A stretch of 62,475 bases of DNA, from positions 1 through 62,475 of IMG/VR virus record IMGVR_UViG_3300023184_000124; one strand, written 5' to 3'. The DNA is from a virus. The notes beneath the pieces are model-generated. The model did no database searches, had not been told where the DNA came from, and worked only from the letters and a program-made list of their open reading frames with translations. Below are positions 43,045-58,000 of the stretch, piece after piece. A program made the translations under genes and the position numbers. Numbering within the stretch: the stretch's first letter is position 1; each line of letters starts with the position of its first letter.

Positions 43045-46000
43045 ATGGCCACAAGAATTAGAACACTAAATTTTCTTCCGGAAATATTTAAAACTCCTAC
43101 CAATTCTCAATTTTTAAAAGCCACGCTTGATCAAATAGTAGCGCAACCAAATACTAAAAAAATACAAGGGTATGTTGGTGGTGATTTTGGTCCTGGAATT
43201 AATCCAAATGATTATTATGTTGTTGAACCTACAAAAACTCGCACCGACTATCAATTAGACCCGGGTGTGGTTTTTACTAAAGCAAATGATGCCACTGCAA
43301 AAGATTTTATTAGTTACCCAGGCATTATTGATGCTCTTAAGGTAGAGGGCGGATTAACTAATAATAATAATAGATTATTTAATAGTGAGTTCTATTCATG
43401 GGATTCCTTTACTAATTTAGATAAAATAATTAATTTTAATCAATACTATTGGTTACCAAATGGACCTAATCCAGTATTAATATCAAATGCAACAGTTTAT
43501 GCTGCTGCCGAGTATACTGTAACTACTAGTAGTACAACTGCTGGGTATAGTATTTCTACAATTCAAGGACAACTTGGTACAACTAATCCATCACTAACTT
43601 TATTACGAGGAGGTACATATACTTTTGCAGTCAATCAAACTAGTAACTTTTGGATACAAGGTGCGCCCGGCGTTACTGGATATAGTCTTACTCAACCCAA
43701 TGTACAAACTAGAGATGTTTTGGGGGTAACTAATAATGGGGCTGAAACAGGATTAATTACATTTACTGTCCCTAATAAAAATGCACAAAATGAATATAAT
43801 TTTTTAGGTAATAATTTAGTTGATGTTGTTAGTACAATCCCGTTTGAACAAGTTAACGGAGCATTACTATCAGATTTGGTAGCAATAGACGGAATAACTT
43901 CGCTTGAAGGGTTAACGGTAATGTTTTATAATACCGGTATACCTGACGAAATTGGATATGTGTCTAACTTTTTTGATTATACAAATTTTGACCAAAATAC
44001 TAATTTAGTGGCTGCATTAACTATATCAGTAACCAATACAACCACCGGTACCAATTTAATAACATGTAATTCTACTGCAGGACTAACACTAAATGATACT
44101 ATAACATTTACTGGAAATATACCATTTGGTGGATTAATACAATATTCTGCAACGATCCCCAATACAATTTACTATATAAAAACAATTAATAGCTCAACAA
44201 CATTTACTATTTCGCAAACATTAGGCGGTGTGGTTTTTCCTTTAACAACGGCCACCGGAACGTTAATTGGTAATATTAATGAGGGGTTGCTAGAAGAAGG
44301 ATATTATACAACAGTCAATGATAATTTTTATACTATCACATATATTGGGTCATCAAGTGATCCAATTATTAGACTTATCCCTGCAGGACAAATACCCACT
44401 AATGAAAAAATAACTGCGGTATACGGAACTGAATGGATAACTAGAAATTTTTATAAAAATATATACGGATATATAAGTGTATATCCTTATCTAAGCGCAA
44501 TATTAGATAAATTATATTATCAAGACGGCACTTCACAAAATAAAGTGGGAGTAATTAACCTTATTGATAGTAATAACACTTACTCGTTAAATGTTGACGT
44601 TGACATATTAGGTAAACAAAATTTTACTTCTACCGGAGGTGTTGTATTTACCAATGGACTTAAAGTAATATTTCGCGGAGATGTATTTCCAAGTTCGTAT
44701 AGAACAGGACAATATTATGTAGAAGGCGTGGGCACTGCAATTGAATTATTAAAGGTGCAAGATTTAATATCTCCTGAAGCATTTACTTCAGGATCATATA
44801 TTCCATATGATAGTACTGCATATGATATTGGAAATTTTGATTCAGAATTGTATATTCCACTAACACCAGATTATATAACAATTGCTAGAAATTCTATTAA
44901 TAAAAATGCCTGGTCAAGAAGTAATAGATGGTTTCATATTGATGTAATCAATGCAACTGCTACTTATAATAATGACCCTGCGTCAATAACAATATCTGCC
45001 ACACAAGAATATAAGGCTAAACGTCCTATTATAGAATTTTATCCAAATATTAATTTATTTAATTCTGGCACTATAGGTAAGAGTCCTATAGATTTTATAG
45101 ATGATAGAACTACTGACGCTTTCTCATTGGTTGCGGGAAAAGAAAACTATTACCCAGATGTAACTAGTTATTCTACTTATAATACTACACTTAATGGAGT
45201 ATCTAGTGATTTGTCCGGTACCAGAACAGCAAGCAATACAACGGTTAACACTAACTTAATCACATTAAGTTTAGGCAATACTGTTGGATTTCAAATAAAT
45301 GATAAAGTTGTTTTTACTGGTTATCCAAATTTTGGTAATATTTTATCCGGTATAACTTATTATATTTCAACGTTAGTATCTACTCCGTCAGCCTTCATCG
45401 GTTTTATCTCAACGAATACACTTACTGTTAATTCTATTAGTGCAGGAAGTTTAAAACTAGGAACTTATATTTCTGGAGTTGGCATAACCGCAGGAACTTA
45501 TATTACGGCATTTGGATCAGGCTCCGGCGGTACAGGAACCTATACAATTAATAGTACGTTAGTAATTACAACGTCTGAGATGGTTGGAAATACGTATGAA
45601 TCATTTACTATATCTGAAGATCAAAACGGAGATACATTAATATTGTCTACCGCTAGCGGAACATTTGATGTTGTTGTAACTCCGTTGTCTACTACTGCAA
45701 CAGTGCTGACAACTGACATAACCGGCTCAATTGCAGTTGGGCAATATATTACAGATTCTACACAGTTATTGCCTAAAAATAGTATTATTACTGCTATTAG
45801 CGGGACAACTACGCTAACAATAACAATGACATGGAATCAACCAACAATATTTGCATCAACTACGGTTGCTTCAATTATAACAACAGATTTACAAGTAGAT
45901 AACTATGCGTTATTTCCCGGAGCAAGAGTTGTTTTTACAGCAGACACAAATGATAATATAAAAAATAAAATTTATGTATCACAATTTTCACTTGTAGCAG

Positions 46001-49000
46001 GATCAACTACTCCTGTTATAACGTTAACCGAAGCAGAAGATGGATTGGTACTGCCCGGTGAGCAAACCGTTGCCTTCAGAGGATATAACTATCAAGGTAT
46101 GGATTTTTACTTTGACGGAACTAGTTGGATAGAATGTCAACAAAAAATAACAGTAAATCAACCTCCATTATTTGATGTTTATGATAATAATGGAATAAGT
46201 TTTGGAAACACAGAGATATACTCAAGTAGTTCATTTGCAGGATCTAAATTATTTGCATACGGAATAGGTTACGGGATTGATGATATTATATTAAGTTTTC
46301 CACTTAGATATAGTTCAGTAGCCAATGTTGGTGATATAAGTTTTGATGTTTCATTAAATAAAGATACCTTTAATTATGTATCGGGAACTACTCCTATAAC
46401 TCAAAAAATTAATACAGGATATGTTGAAAATACCATTTCGTTTGGCTTAACTAAACGTAATTTAGGGTGGCAAACCGCAATTGCCCCTAGTATTCAATAT
46501 CAACAGTTTCAATTTAATTGGGCGCCGGTAGTAGGGACATTGCCAGTTTTTACGTGTGATATAGCAGTAGTTGATTCTGTTGAAGGTAACTGGCCTGTTA
46601 TTAAAGTGTATGTAGATAATATTTTTCAGGCTGCAGATTCTTACACATATACCACTACTACAACTTCTACTATTATAACTTTAAATTCAACTATTATACA
46701 AAGTATAGTAGAGATATTAATATTAAGTGACCAAGTAAGCACTACAGCATATTATAGTATTCCACTAAATTTAAATAATAATCCATTAAACCAAGATTTA
46801 ACAACGGTAAATGTAGGAGATATTCGTACTCAATATCGTAGCATATATCAAAACAATCCTAATATTATCGGGGAAGTTTTTGGGCCTAATAATTATAGAG
46901 ATTTAGGAAATCTAGTTCCGTACGGTAATGCAATCGTACAAAATAGTGCTGCATTAGTATTGCCTGGCGTGTTTTTAAGAAAACAAAATTATAATTTATT
47001 TAATTCGTTAATGTTTAACAGCAGAAGTTACATTACATTTAAAACTCAATTAATAGATACTGTTAATAATACTGCATTTAATGCCTTACCAGAGCCAGCA
47101 GCATTATTAGATAATGCGTTAGATATATTAACTGCTTCTAAAATAGATAGCGAGCCATTCTTTTGGAGCGACATGATTCCTTCCAAATCAGCATACATTA
47201 GTAATACATATTTATTTGCAAATTCATTAGATATTAGTGTATATCAATTAAGTAGGGTATATAATTTTAGTACAGCAAATTATAATGGTGTATTAGTATA
47301 TTTGACTAGAACTACCAATAACACAACAAAAATTACTCAATTAATTAAAGGAGTAGATTATTCTATAAGTGCAGATTCACCATATGTAACCGTTACCTTA
47401 GATTTAATAGCCAATGACATAATAACAATTAATGAATATAATCAAACTTACGGAAGTTATATACCAAACACCCCTACTAAGTTAGGATTATATCCAGCAA
47501 CTATTCCAGGCGTAATACTAGATAGTGCGTACCAAAATCCAACATATTTTATTGTTGGTCACGACGGGTCTTACAATAAATTATATGGTGCATATAATTC
47601 TACAACCAGTACATTAGTTGATTTTAGAGATCAGGTATTATTAGAATATGAAACTCGTGTATATAATAATTTAAAAGTAAGTGCAATTATTCCAATTAAA
47701 GAATATGAAGTATTACCGGGATTTTTTAGAGAAACTGATTATACCAATGATGATATATTACAAATATACTCTGAAACATTTTTAAATTGGGTAGGGCAAA
47801 ATAGAATTAATTATAAAAGACAAATTTATAATACCTATAATCAATCTACTTATAACTATTTTCAAAGTGGAAATAAGATAAACAAAGCTGTAATACAGCA
47901 AGGATATTGGAGAGGAATATTTCAATATTTTTATGACACAACCACGCCGGATAAAACGCCATGGGAAATGTTAGGATATACTAATCAACCTACGTGGTGG
48001 GCTACTAAATATGGTGCAGCACCATATACTAGTGATAACTTCGTATTGTGGAATGATTTAGCAGAAGGAATTGACTGGAATGACGGTAACCCTATTGTAA
48101 TTGCCGCAGCAGTAAGACCTGAATTATTACAAATATTACCGGTCAATAGTGCAGGTGAATTATTATCTGCATTTGATGCTATCGTGGGTAATTACAACAA
48201 TAATTTATTTCAACGTGATTGGAAAGTAGGTGATGATAGTCCAGCCGAACTTAGTTATCGTAGAAGTAGTTCATGGCCATTTGATTTGATGCGTATATTA
48301 GCATTAACTAAACCTGCAGAATTCTTTAATTTGGGAGTTGATTTAGACAATTACAAATTCAATACTGAATTTGGACAATATTTAGTAAATGATAGAAGTC
48401 ATTTGGTTGTAAGTAATATAGAAATATATGGATCAGGTACTGCTAAAACCAGTTATATTAATTGGATTGTAGATTATGCTAAACAAACAGGAGTAGATGC
48501 CACCCAAGATCTATTAGATGTATTAAGAGATTTGGATGTTAGGTTAGTATACCGATTAGCCGGGTTCAGTGATAAAGATTTATTAAAATTTTATGTAGAA
48601 AAGGGCACACCTAATAACACTAATGCTTCTTTATTAATACCTGATGAGAGTTATTCAGTATTGTTGTATGATAATCAACCGTTTGCTAAAGTAATATATA
48701 CCGGCGTTATTATTCAAATAACAACGAACGGATATGCAGTTTATGGTAATTCACAAACACAAGCGTTCTTTAAAACATTTAAACCAATTAATAATGGCAT
48801 TTATGATAATATAGAAGTAGAAACTCTTACTGTTAGGGTTGCTAGTAAATATTCTCCTGTTGAAATTATTATACCGTATGGTACTGAATTTTATACAGTT
48901 CAAGACGTAGCACAATTTTTAATAAGTTATAGCAAATATTTGGAAAGTGAAGGATTAGTTTTTGCTGAAATTGAAAATGGAATAGAAATAAACTGGAGAC

Positions 49001-52000
49001 AAATGACCGAAGAGTTTATGTATTGGGTTCAGTTGGGTTGGGAAGTAGGAAGTATAGTTAATGTAAATCCGGCGGCTACCTATTTAGTTATTTCTCGTGA
49101 CAGTTCAATTGTACAACCTTTAACTTTCCATCAACAAAATTTTGTATTAAATCAAAATTTATATCCAATTCAATCTAGAGATTTGAGCATAGTTCGTGAA
49201 GATACGACCTTTAGCATAAAGACATTAAATGCAGGCGACACTATATCCTACGGACAATTTAATATATATAATTTTGAACATGGCATTGTGTTTGATAATA
49301 TTACGTTATTTAATGATACTATCTATAATTTAATAACTGGGCTACGTCAAGTAAGAATAATATTAAATGGTACTAAAACTGCTGAGTGGAACGGCACGAT
49401 TGATGCTCAAGGATTTATTCTTAATCAAGATAATATACTTGAGTGGAATAAAGAAGTAAAATACACAACCGGTTCTATTATAAAATATAAAAATAGATAT
49501 TGGATAGCAATAAAAATCAGTCAAGCAAAAGAAATATTTGATGAACAAGACTGGAAACTAACAGATTATAACGAAATACAAAAGGGATTATTGCCTAACT
49601 CAAGCACACGTTCATATGAAAGTACCTTATATTACAACTCTAATTATGCTAACTTAGAACAAGATTCTGATTTATTAAGTTTTTCTTTAATAGGGTATCG
49701 TCCTAGAGATTACTTATCCGTTGCGGATTTATCTGATATAACTCAGATTAATGTTTATCAAAATTTAATTAAAGAAAAGGGAACACTAAATGCAGTAAGT
49801 GCCTTTAAGGGTGCAACATTATTGCAAGGCGGAATTAAATATGATGTTTATGAAAATTGGGCTATAAAATCAGGTGAATTTGGCGGAGTACTAAATGATA
49901 ATTTTGTTCAATTTAAATTAAATCAAACTTACTTAACAGGTAATCCCTCTATAGTAGGTCTTACTAATGGTATAGCAAATGAAGGAGTTCAGCAAGAAAT
50001 TCCTATATATTCATTATTTAATTATGGCAGAGTTATTAATGATGTTAATATATTACCTACTATAAATGCAGGCACACAATCAACTGTATTCCCTGACGCC
50101 GGATATGTAAATTATAATGATATTAAAATGTCATCATATTTCTATTTTAATTTACCTCAGGCTGCTAATCAATATGGTAAAGTAATTCCGTTATCTAATT
50201 TTTATGTAAGAGATTATACTTGGCTGGCTAATTATTTAGGCACATGGCAGGTATTTACCCCTGCTTCATTGGGTCAGGTTATATATGCTAAAAATAATTT
50301 AAATGGAACTGTTACAATAACATTTAACCAAACTCATAATTTAGAACAATATCAACCGCTAGCAATAGTTAATTTCAATGATGGTATCAATGGATATTAT
50401 ATCGTAAGTTTAGTAGTAGATCCCAATCGTGTTATTATTAATTTAACATTAAATCCAAGTATTCTTACAGTTACTGGATTTGGAATTGGATTTAAATTTC
50501 AATCACAACGAGTGGCCACCCCGTCTGAAATAATTAATTTACCTTTATTAGACGCTGAATTTATTAAAAATAAAGTGTGGGTAGATACTAATGAAGACGG
50601 TAACTGGGCTGTATTACGAAAAAATATTAATTATCAATATGAATCTGAAATTCTAAAAGCAACAAGTAATACGTTTGGTAGTGCTGTGGCATATACTGCT
50701 GATATTGGTTATTTAATAGGCGATGCCACAGCCGGCAAAGTATATAGATATGTATATAATGAAGTAGATTTTATATATGAAATAGTACAAACTATTACTA
50801 ATGCTTCTTCATTTGGTACAACTATAGTGCATGTTGGAGATCTTATAGTAATATCAGAGCCAACTACTCCTAAGGTCTATATATATCAATTACAACATAC
50901 TGCTGTAATTAATTCTATTACCCCGTATCAAAATACAATAGCATTACCCGGAGATGCTATTGCAATATCAGGCGATCAAAATTGGATATATATTTCTGAT
51001 ACCTTAAATAATAGTGTATCTGCTTATCGTAAATCTCAAAATACAGGAAAATATGAAATTTCATATGTTATAGATGGTAATTCACTTGGATTAACTTCAG
51101 TAACAACTGCCGGTAGTTTTACAATAGGAAATAGTTATGAAATTAAAACGGTTGGTTCAACTGACTTTACTTTAATTGGTGCAGCATCTAATACAATAGG
51201 CGTACTATTTACTGCAACAGGAGTTGGGTCCGGTACCGGAACCGCGTATGCCGGAGATAATTTTGGATATTCTGTTGCAACTGATTACTATGGAGATACT
51301 ATTGTTATAGGTACCCCAAACAAAGATTATAGTGCAACAGTTGATAATTGGGGATATACATACATATTTGATAGAGTAATGCAAAATATAGAAGTGCAAT
51401 ATACTTCTGCATCCCCATCGATACAAACTTATCAATTAGCATGGACTCCTGTCATCCTTACGACAAATATTATTTCTACTACGGCTACTGACACGATTAC
51501 TTGCGCTAGTACAACTGGATTTACTGTACTTACTCCAGCAATGTTTTCTAATACAATGATAGTTGATAGCGGAATATCTGCTGACATAGTGTATTATATT
51601 CGGTCAGTGCCTACCGGTAGCACATTTACTATTGCTGAAAACAAATATATTACTAGCGTTGCGTCTACTATTGCTACCGATAATTTAATTGTAGTTGATA
51701 GTACAACTAATTTTGTTGTAAACAGTCCAATTATTTTTGAAGGTAATGCTGATGTAACTAATATAGTATCCGGTACAACATACTTTATTAAAACAATAAC
51801 TACTGCAGGATTAGCACCGGCTATAACTATATCTGCAACATCAGGTGGCGGAACATTTACTATTGCATCATCAACTAATTCACTATCGTTAACAGCAGTT
51901 ACACTAAGTAGCCCGGTAACAATAAGTACAAAAACTAGAGCAACCATTACTGCCGGGAATTTTTTAATAGGTAGAACCTATCAAATTATAACAGTTGGGT

Positions 52001-55000
52001 CAACTAACTTTATGTTAATTGGTGCAGCATCTAACACAGTCGGCGTAATATTCACAGCAACTAAAGTTGGTTCTGGCAACGGCACTGCATATGCAGTTAT
52101 GACAATTAATGTTCAAACTGAACCTTTATTTATTAAAGTAAACGGCACTTTAATTACTGACAAAAATTATGCAGTTGTGGGAAATAATTTAATAGTTAAT
52201 CAAACTATTAGAGCTGGCGATTTGGTTAATATAAGTGGGCCGTTATTTACGCTAGTACAAACACTTACTACTGAAACTACTCCTAATGTGGGAGTACATT
52301 TTGGACAAAGCGTTGCTGTTAACACATATGCATCAGAACTATTAATTGGTGCTCCATTTGAGTTGAGTACACAGCGAGATGAAGAGGGAGCAGTATTTAG
52401 ATTTACAAACGGTGGTAGTAACTATGGCGTAATTATAGGAACATCAACTTGTACAGTTACTACCGCACGTAATATTTTATTAAATGGATATTTAATTCCG
52501 ATTGTGGCAGGTAATGCGATAGCAGTTGCTAACACAATTAACAATGCTAACGTAACTAATATTCAAGCATCTGCGGTTAATGGCATGCTTATTATTCAGT
52601 TAATAAATGTTGATTTAGCAACAGCAAACGATAAATTAATATTATCTGTTGTTGATTCCGCTACGTTAAGTGAATTAGGAATTAATTTATACACACAAAC
52701 TCAATTTATTAAATGTCCGCATTTATACGGTCCAACTCAATTTGGAAATGTAGTAAAAGTTAACGCTGCTGGGTCTTTTGTTGCAAGTGCGCCGACTGGC
52801 ACCCGATATTTAGCAACTACTTTTGATTTTACTGATGATGAATTCTTAGATAATGACACATTGTTTGATAATAATACTACGCAGTGGGTAGACCCGTTTT
52901 ATAATGCCGGTGCAGTATACATGTTTGATTATTTACCGGTGTACAATGCAAGTTTGCTTAATCCGGGCAAATATATCTATGCTCAAAGTACTAATGCATT
53001 AAATCAAAGTTACGGTGACCAACCCATGTACGGTCACGCTATTGATTTTACAAACGAATCTTTAATTATAGGCACACCAAACTTTAGAGTGGGATATGAT
53101 AACGGTCAAGTTATTACATATTTAAATACTAGTGGGGTACCTGATTGGAGCACATATAGACAATCAGCACCGGTTGTTGACATAAGCAAAATAGCAAATA
53201 TACAATTGTTTAGTGCTGAAACAAATGAAACATTAGACAATTTAGATTATATTGATCCACTTCAAGGAAAAATATTAGGTGCGGCAAGACAAAATATTGA
53301 TATAATTTCTAATAATGATCCTGCAGGATATAACTCTACAACAGCCCCTCGTGCATTAGTATGGGGGACAGGTAAGGTTGGCCAAATTTGGCTTAACACT
53401 AGTAATATGCGATATGTAAATTATCATCAAGATGATATTTCTTATAATAGTCAATATTGGGGTACATTATTTCCAGGCAGTCAAGTGGCAGTATATACTT
53501 GGGTGTTAAGTAATGTCATCCCTGATTTATATTTAGGCCCAGGCACGCCTTTTGATAACACTAAATATGCTACAAACTATACATTAAATGCTACGGGACT
53601 TGTAGTCCCTGTGTATTATTTCTGGGCAAGCAACACTAATATAGTATCTACCGCAATAGGAAAAACGTTAGCAGACTCTACTATTGCCGGATATATTAAT
53701 TTTCCAAAGAATTCTGGGATAAGTTATTTTGCCCCACTATTACCAAATGTGTTTGGATTGTATAATGCTACGCAATCTATAAATGCAAATGATACTGTAT
53801 TAAATATAGGATATTCAACTGGAACAAATGATGATCCTGGACACAACCAATACGCATTAGTACGTGCTAATTATGCCGATGATTTTTTACCAGGCTTCCC
53901 TAAATTAAACACCACAGATTTACCTACTAATTTATATGATAAGTTACTAGATAGTATGTGCGGAGTGGATGAATCGGGGCAAATTGTTCCTAATCCGTTT
54001 TTACCAAAAGCAGTACAAACTGGTATATTAGTACGACCATCGCAAAGTTTCTTTTTTAATAGATTTGGTGCATTAAAAAATTATTTAATGTATGCTAATA
54101 CTGTGTTAGCACAATTTCCAATTACAGAAATTAGAAGAAGTTTATTTTTAACTGCAACCGGACCATTTTATAATACCTCTGATTATTGGATTTATATTAA
54201 TTGGTGGGCTCCAGGCTATAGTGATGCTACAAAATCTGCAACAACCGTTAATATATATGCTGATTTGGCAGCGTTAGAGGTGGTAGCCGGCACTATTGCT
54301 ACAGTAAAACTAAACGGGAACGGTAATTCAGAAACATATATATTAACTTCTTTGGGTAGTTGGACACGCATAGGACTTAATAATGGAACGATTGAATTTA
54401 GTAGCACATTGTGGGATTATTCAATAGATCGATTTGGATTTGGTGATAATTTTTATGACACCACTGACTTTGATTTATACCCATCTGAAGAAACTAGATT
54501 TATTGTTAGAGCATTAAATGAACAACTTTATACAAATGAATTATTAATATTTCGTAATAAAAGTTTGATATTGTTATTTGAATATATTCAAAGTGAGACC
54601 ATTGAATCTCAAAATTATATTCCATGGTTAAATAAAACTTCATTAATTGATGTATCACACACGATACGAGAGTTGGTGCCTATTGATGAATATAAGGCAG
54701 ATAATCAAGAATTTTTAGCAGGTTATATAAATGAAGTAAAACCATACCATGTTGTAATTAAAGAATTTATATTTAAATACACCGGGGTTGATGTATATGA
54801 AGGTGATATAACAGATTTTGATTTACCAGCTGAATATGACATTGAACAAGAACATTATATTAGCCCGCAATTAGTATATGGTTACCCCGGCACTATATAT
54901 CAGTATTCTTATACAGACCCTATATGGACTACTTCTTCATATAATCAATGGTTTACTAACATGGGTGTAAGCATTACCGGAGTATTAGATTATCAAATTA

Positions 55001-58000
55001 CAACCTTAACAAGTTATATATCATTAAATTCTGTTGCATTTTCAGTTGCAAATGCATTTGGATTGCCTACTACCGGTGTATTATTACTGGGTGATGAAAA
55101 AATAGAATATTCAACCGTTGATAGAAATTTAAGTGTGGTCGCAGGACTAACTAGAGGCATAGGTGGCACTACAGTATCTACACATATACCTGGCGAATTA
55201 ATTTATATAGATTTGCCAGCAGTATTATTACTTGACAGCGGAAGATCCTATACTGAACCCCCTAAAGTTATTGCATATATTGACACTACAATTTATCCAG
55301 AGCCAATGGTTTTAGCAGAGTTGGTTGCAGTTATGAATTTAGATAAAGTACTGTCAATTACGGTTGTTAATCCAGGCAAAGGGTATGCAGTATTGCCAAC
55401 TATTATTATAGATTCAGCAGTAATTATCCCGTTTGAAAGTAGTGCAGTTAGTCTTGTTGGCAATACAATTGATGTGTATGCTCCTTTATTAGAAACAGGA
55501 GATCTTATTCAATATAAGGTGTCGGTAGGAAATACTGCAATTGGAGGATTAGTAAACAATCAATGGTACTATGTGAATGTGCTAGAAACTGTGCCAACTG
55601 TTATTGTCGCATTGTATTCTAATTATGGAGATGCTATTAATGGTAATATATATAACAGAATACCCTTTTACAGTGTAGGTTCTGCTACTGGCGGCTCATT
55701 AAATCTAGGGGCAAGAGCATCTTGTGTTTCAACTGCATCTCCAATTCGTCAAAATAATATTACACTTAAGTTTGACCGCACTACCTATAATTCACAAGTT
55801 ACTGATTGGGAAAGTAATGCATTTTATGCATCTCCGTTTGCTGGACTATATTATAATAGTCAAACAGTATCAAGCTCATCTATTACATTAGAAAATACAC
55901 AGCCCAATATTCAATCAATTTTAGCAAGCGGACAGGGAATATCTTTTGAAATAGTTAATGTAACTAATGATCAAATTATTACGTGGTCATCATTTGCTAG
56001 AATTGTTGAAAGAACAATAGCGGCAACTGATATAATAAGATTAACTTTATTAGACAATGGCGCAGGCAATAGTAATGCATCAGGCTCTACTCTTGGCTTC
56101 TATGTAAGTATGCCGATTAAATTTGTAGGGGCAATGATAGGAGGATTGGTAGACGGTACAACATATTATGTACATTCTATTATAAATGATACTGATTTTA
56201 AAATTTCTACCATAGCCGGCGGTGAATTTACTGGTTCAATTTCAACCACTACACTTACTGTAACTACTGTTATTTCCGGTACAATAACCGTGGGAACTGT
56301 TATAACTGGGTTAGGAATAACAATAGGAACAACAATTACTGCATTAGGTACGGGCACTGGCGGTATAGGAACATATACAATTAATAATAGTCAAACTGTT
56401 AGTTCAATTCAAATTAATGGGACCCCTCCGGTATTTGATTTATCCGGATATATAATTCCTGTGGGTGCAGCACCATTAAATTGCTATACTGCTGACGCAA
56501 GTAATACCGCAATATTAACGGTAACGTATCCTGGCATTTCTACAGTTACAGCAACTACTGCAACAACTAATACATTGACTATTCCGTTAAATTTAACAGG
56601 TAGTGGCGGAACTCAGGGTTTCTATATAAATTTACCAATATATTTTACAGGAACAATGATTGGTGGTATAGATGATAATCAAACTTACTATGTAACCACT
56701 GTAGTTGACAGTCAAAGATTTACAATGTCGTTAAATCAAAACCCATTAACTTTGCCTATAACCGGAGCAAATGCAAGTACAGATAAAATTACGTGCGTAA
56801 CCACAGAGTTGTTATCAGATATATTAACAGTTAATCAACCTATCATATTTAATTCAATGATTATATCTGCTGGGTCTTTTGTAATAGGACAAGAATATAC
56901 TATTGTAACAGTTGGAACAACTAATTGGGACACCGTGGCAGGTATTACTAAAACATATATAGTAGGTGATATCTTTATATGTGCTAATTCTGGAGCAATA
57001 TCTGCCGGTAATTATATATTAGGAGAAACTTATATAATTGTTACATTGGGAACAACAGACTTTACTCTAATTGGAGCAGCATCTTCTGCTGTGGTCACTG
57101 GATCAATATCAGGCACAACGCTTAATATTGCCGGTGTTACTTCAGGCATATTAACAATAGGCACATATATTACAGGGACCGGCGTAACGGCAGGAACATA
57201 TATTACTGCATTTGGAACTGGAGTTGGATATTCAGGAACATATACAATTAATAATAGTCAAACAGTGTCCCCGGCAATTACAATTACCGGGCAACCTCTA
57301 GAGGGAACTTCATTTATTGCATCTGGATTAGGTTCGGGTACTGGAACTGCAGGTGCAACCGGTACAGTCGCCGGCACATCTTTTGGCGGTATCATATCGG
57401 GTACAACATATTATATAAGCACGATACAAAATATATCATCTACAATTACTATATCATCTCAGCCTAATAGTGGTGATTTTAATATTACATCTAATGTAAC
57501 CGGTTCTGCATTATTAACTAGTCAAACTGATACTGTTGCACTTACTACTGATGTTGGTAATATGACAATTAATATTTCGTTACCTGTGAGTCCGGGTCAA
57601 GTTAATGGACAACTATTTACTTTGTATGATACATCACAGCAATTTCCAAATATTAGTTCCGGATTAACCGGAGAATTAATACAACGAACTGTTTCTGATA
57701 CTATACCTGCTTCAGTAACTGCAGGCGATTTTATTATAGGGCAAAGTTATACCATTGTTACTGTTGGCACTACTAACTTTGTGTCTATTGGTGCTTCAGC
57801 AAGTACAATTGGAGTGATCTTTACTGCAACTGGTGCCGGATCTGGTACAGGAACTGCTAATTTACCAAATACCGCAGTTGCAGCCGGGTCGTTTGTAATA
57901 GGGCAAACATATGAAATTGCGTACATAGGAAATACAAACTTTATAGTAATAGGTGCTACAGCGCAAACAATTGGATTAGTATTTACTGCTACTGGCATTG

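Larger units (their letters stand above)
50680..53140 (+). repeat. FG-GAP/integrin-like beta-propeller repeats in the giant protein
   Basis: At least four blades share FG-x-(S/V)(V/I)xxx ... (L/I)(V/L)IG(A/T)P ... G-x-(V/T)(Y/F)x[21 protein letters not shown] at 51256, [20 protein letters not shown] at 52294, [19 protein letters not shown] at 52738, and [17 protein letters not shown] at 53029. Two weaker blades precede them (about 50806 and 50935). Other modules are inserted between blades. Confidence 0.7.
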
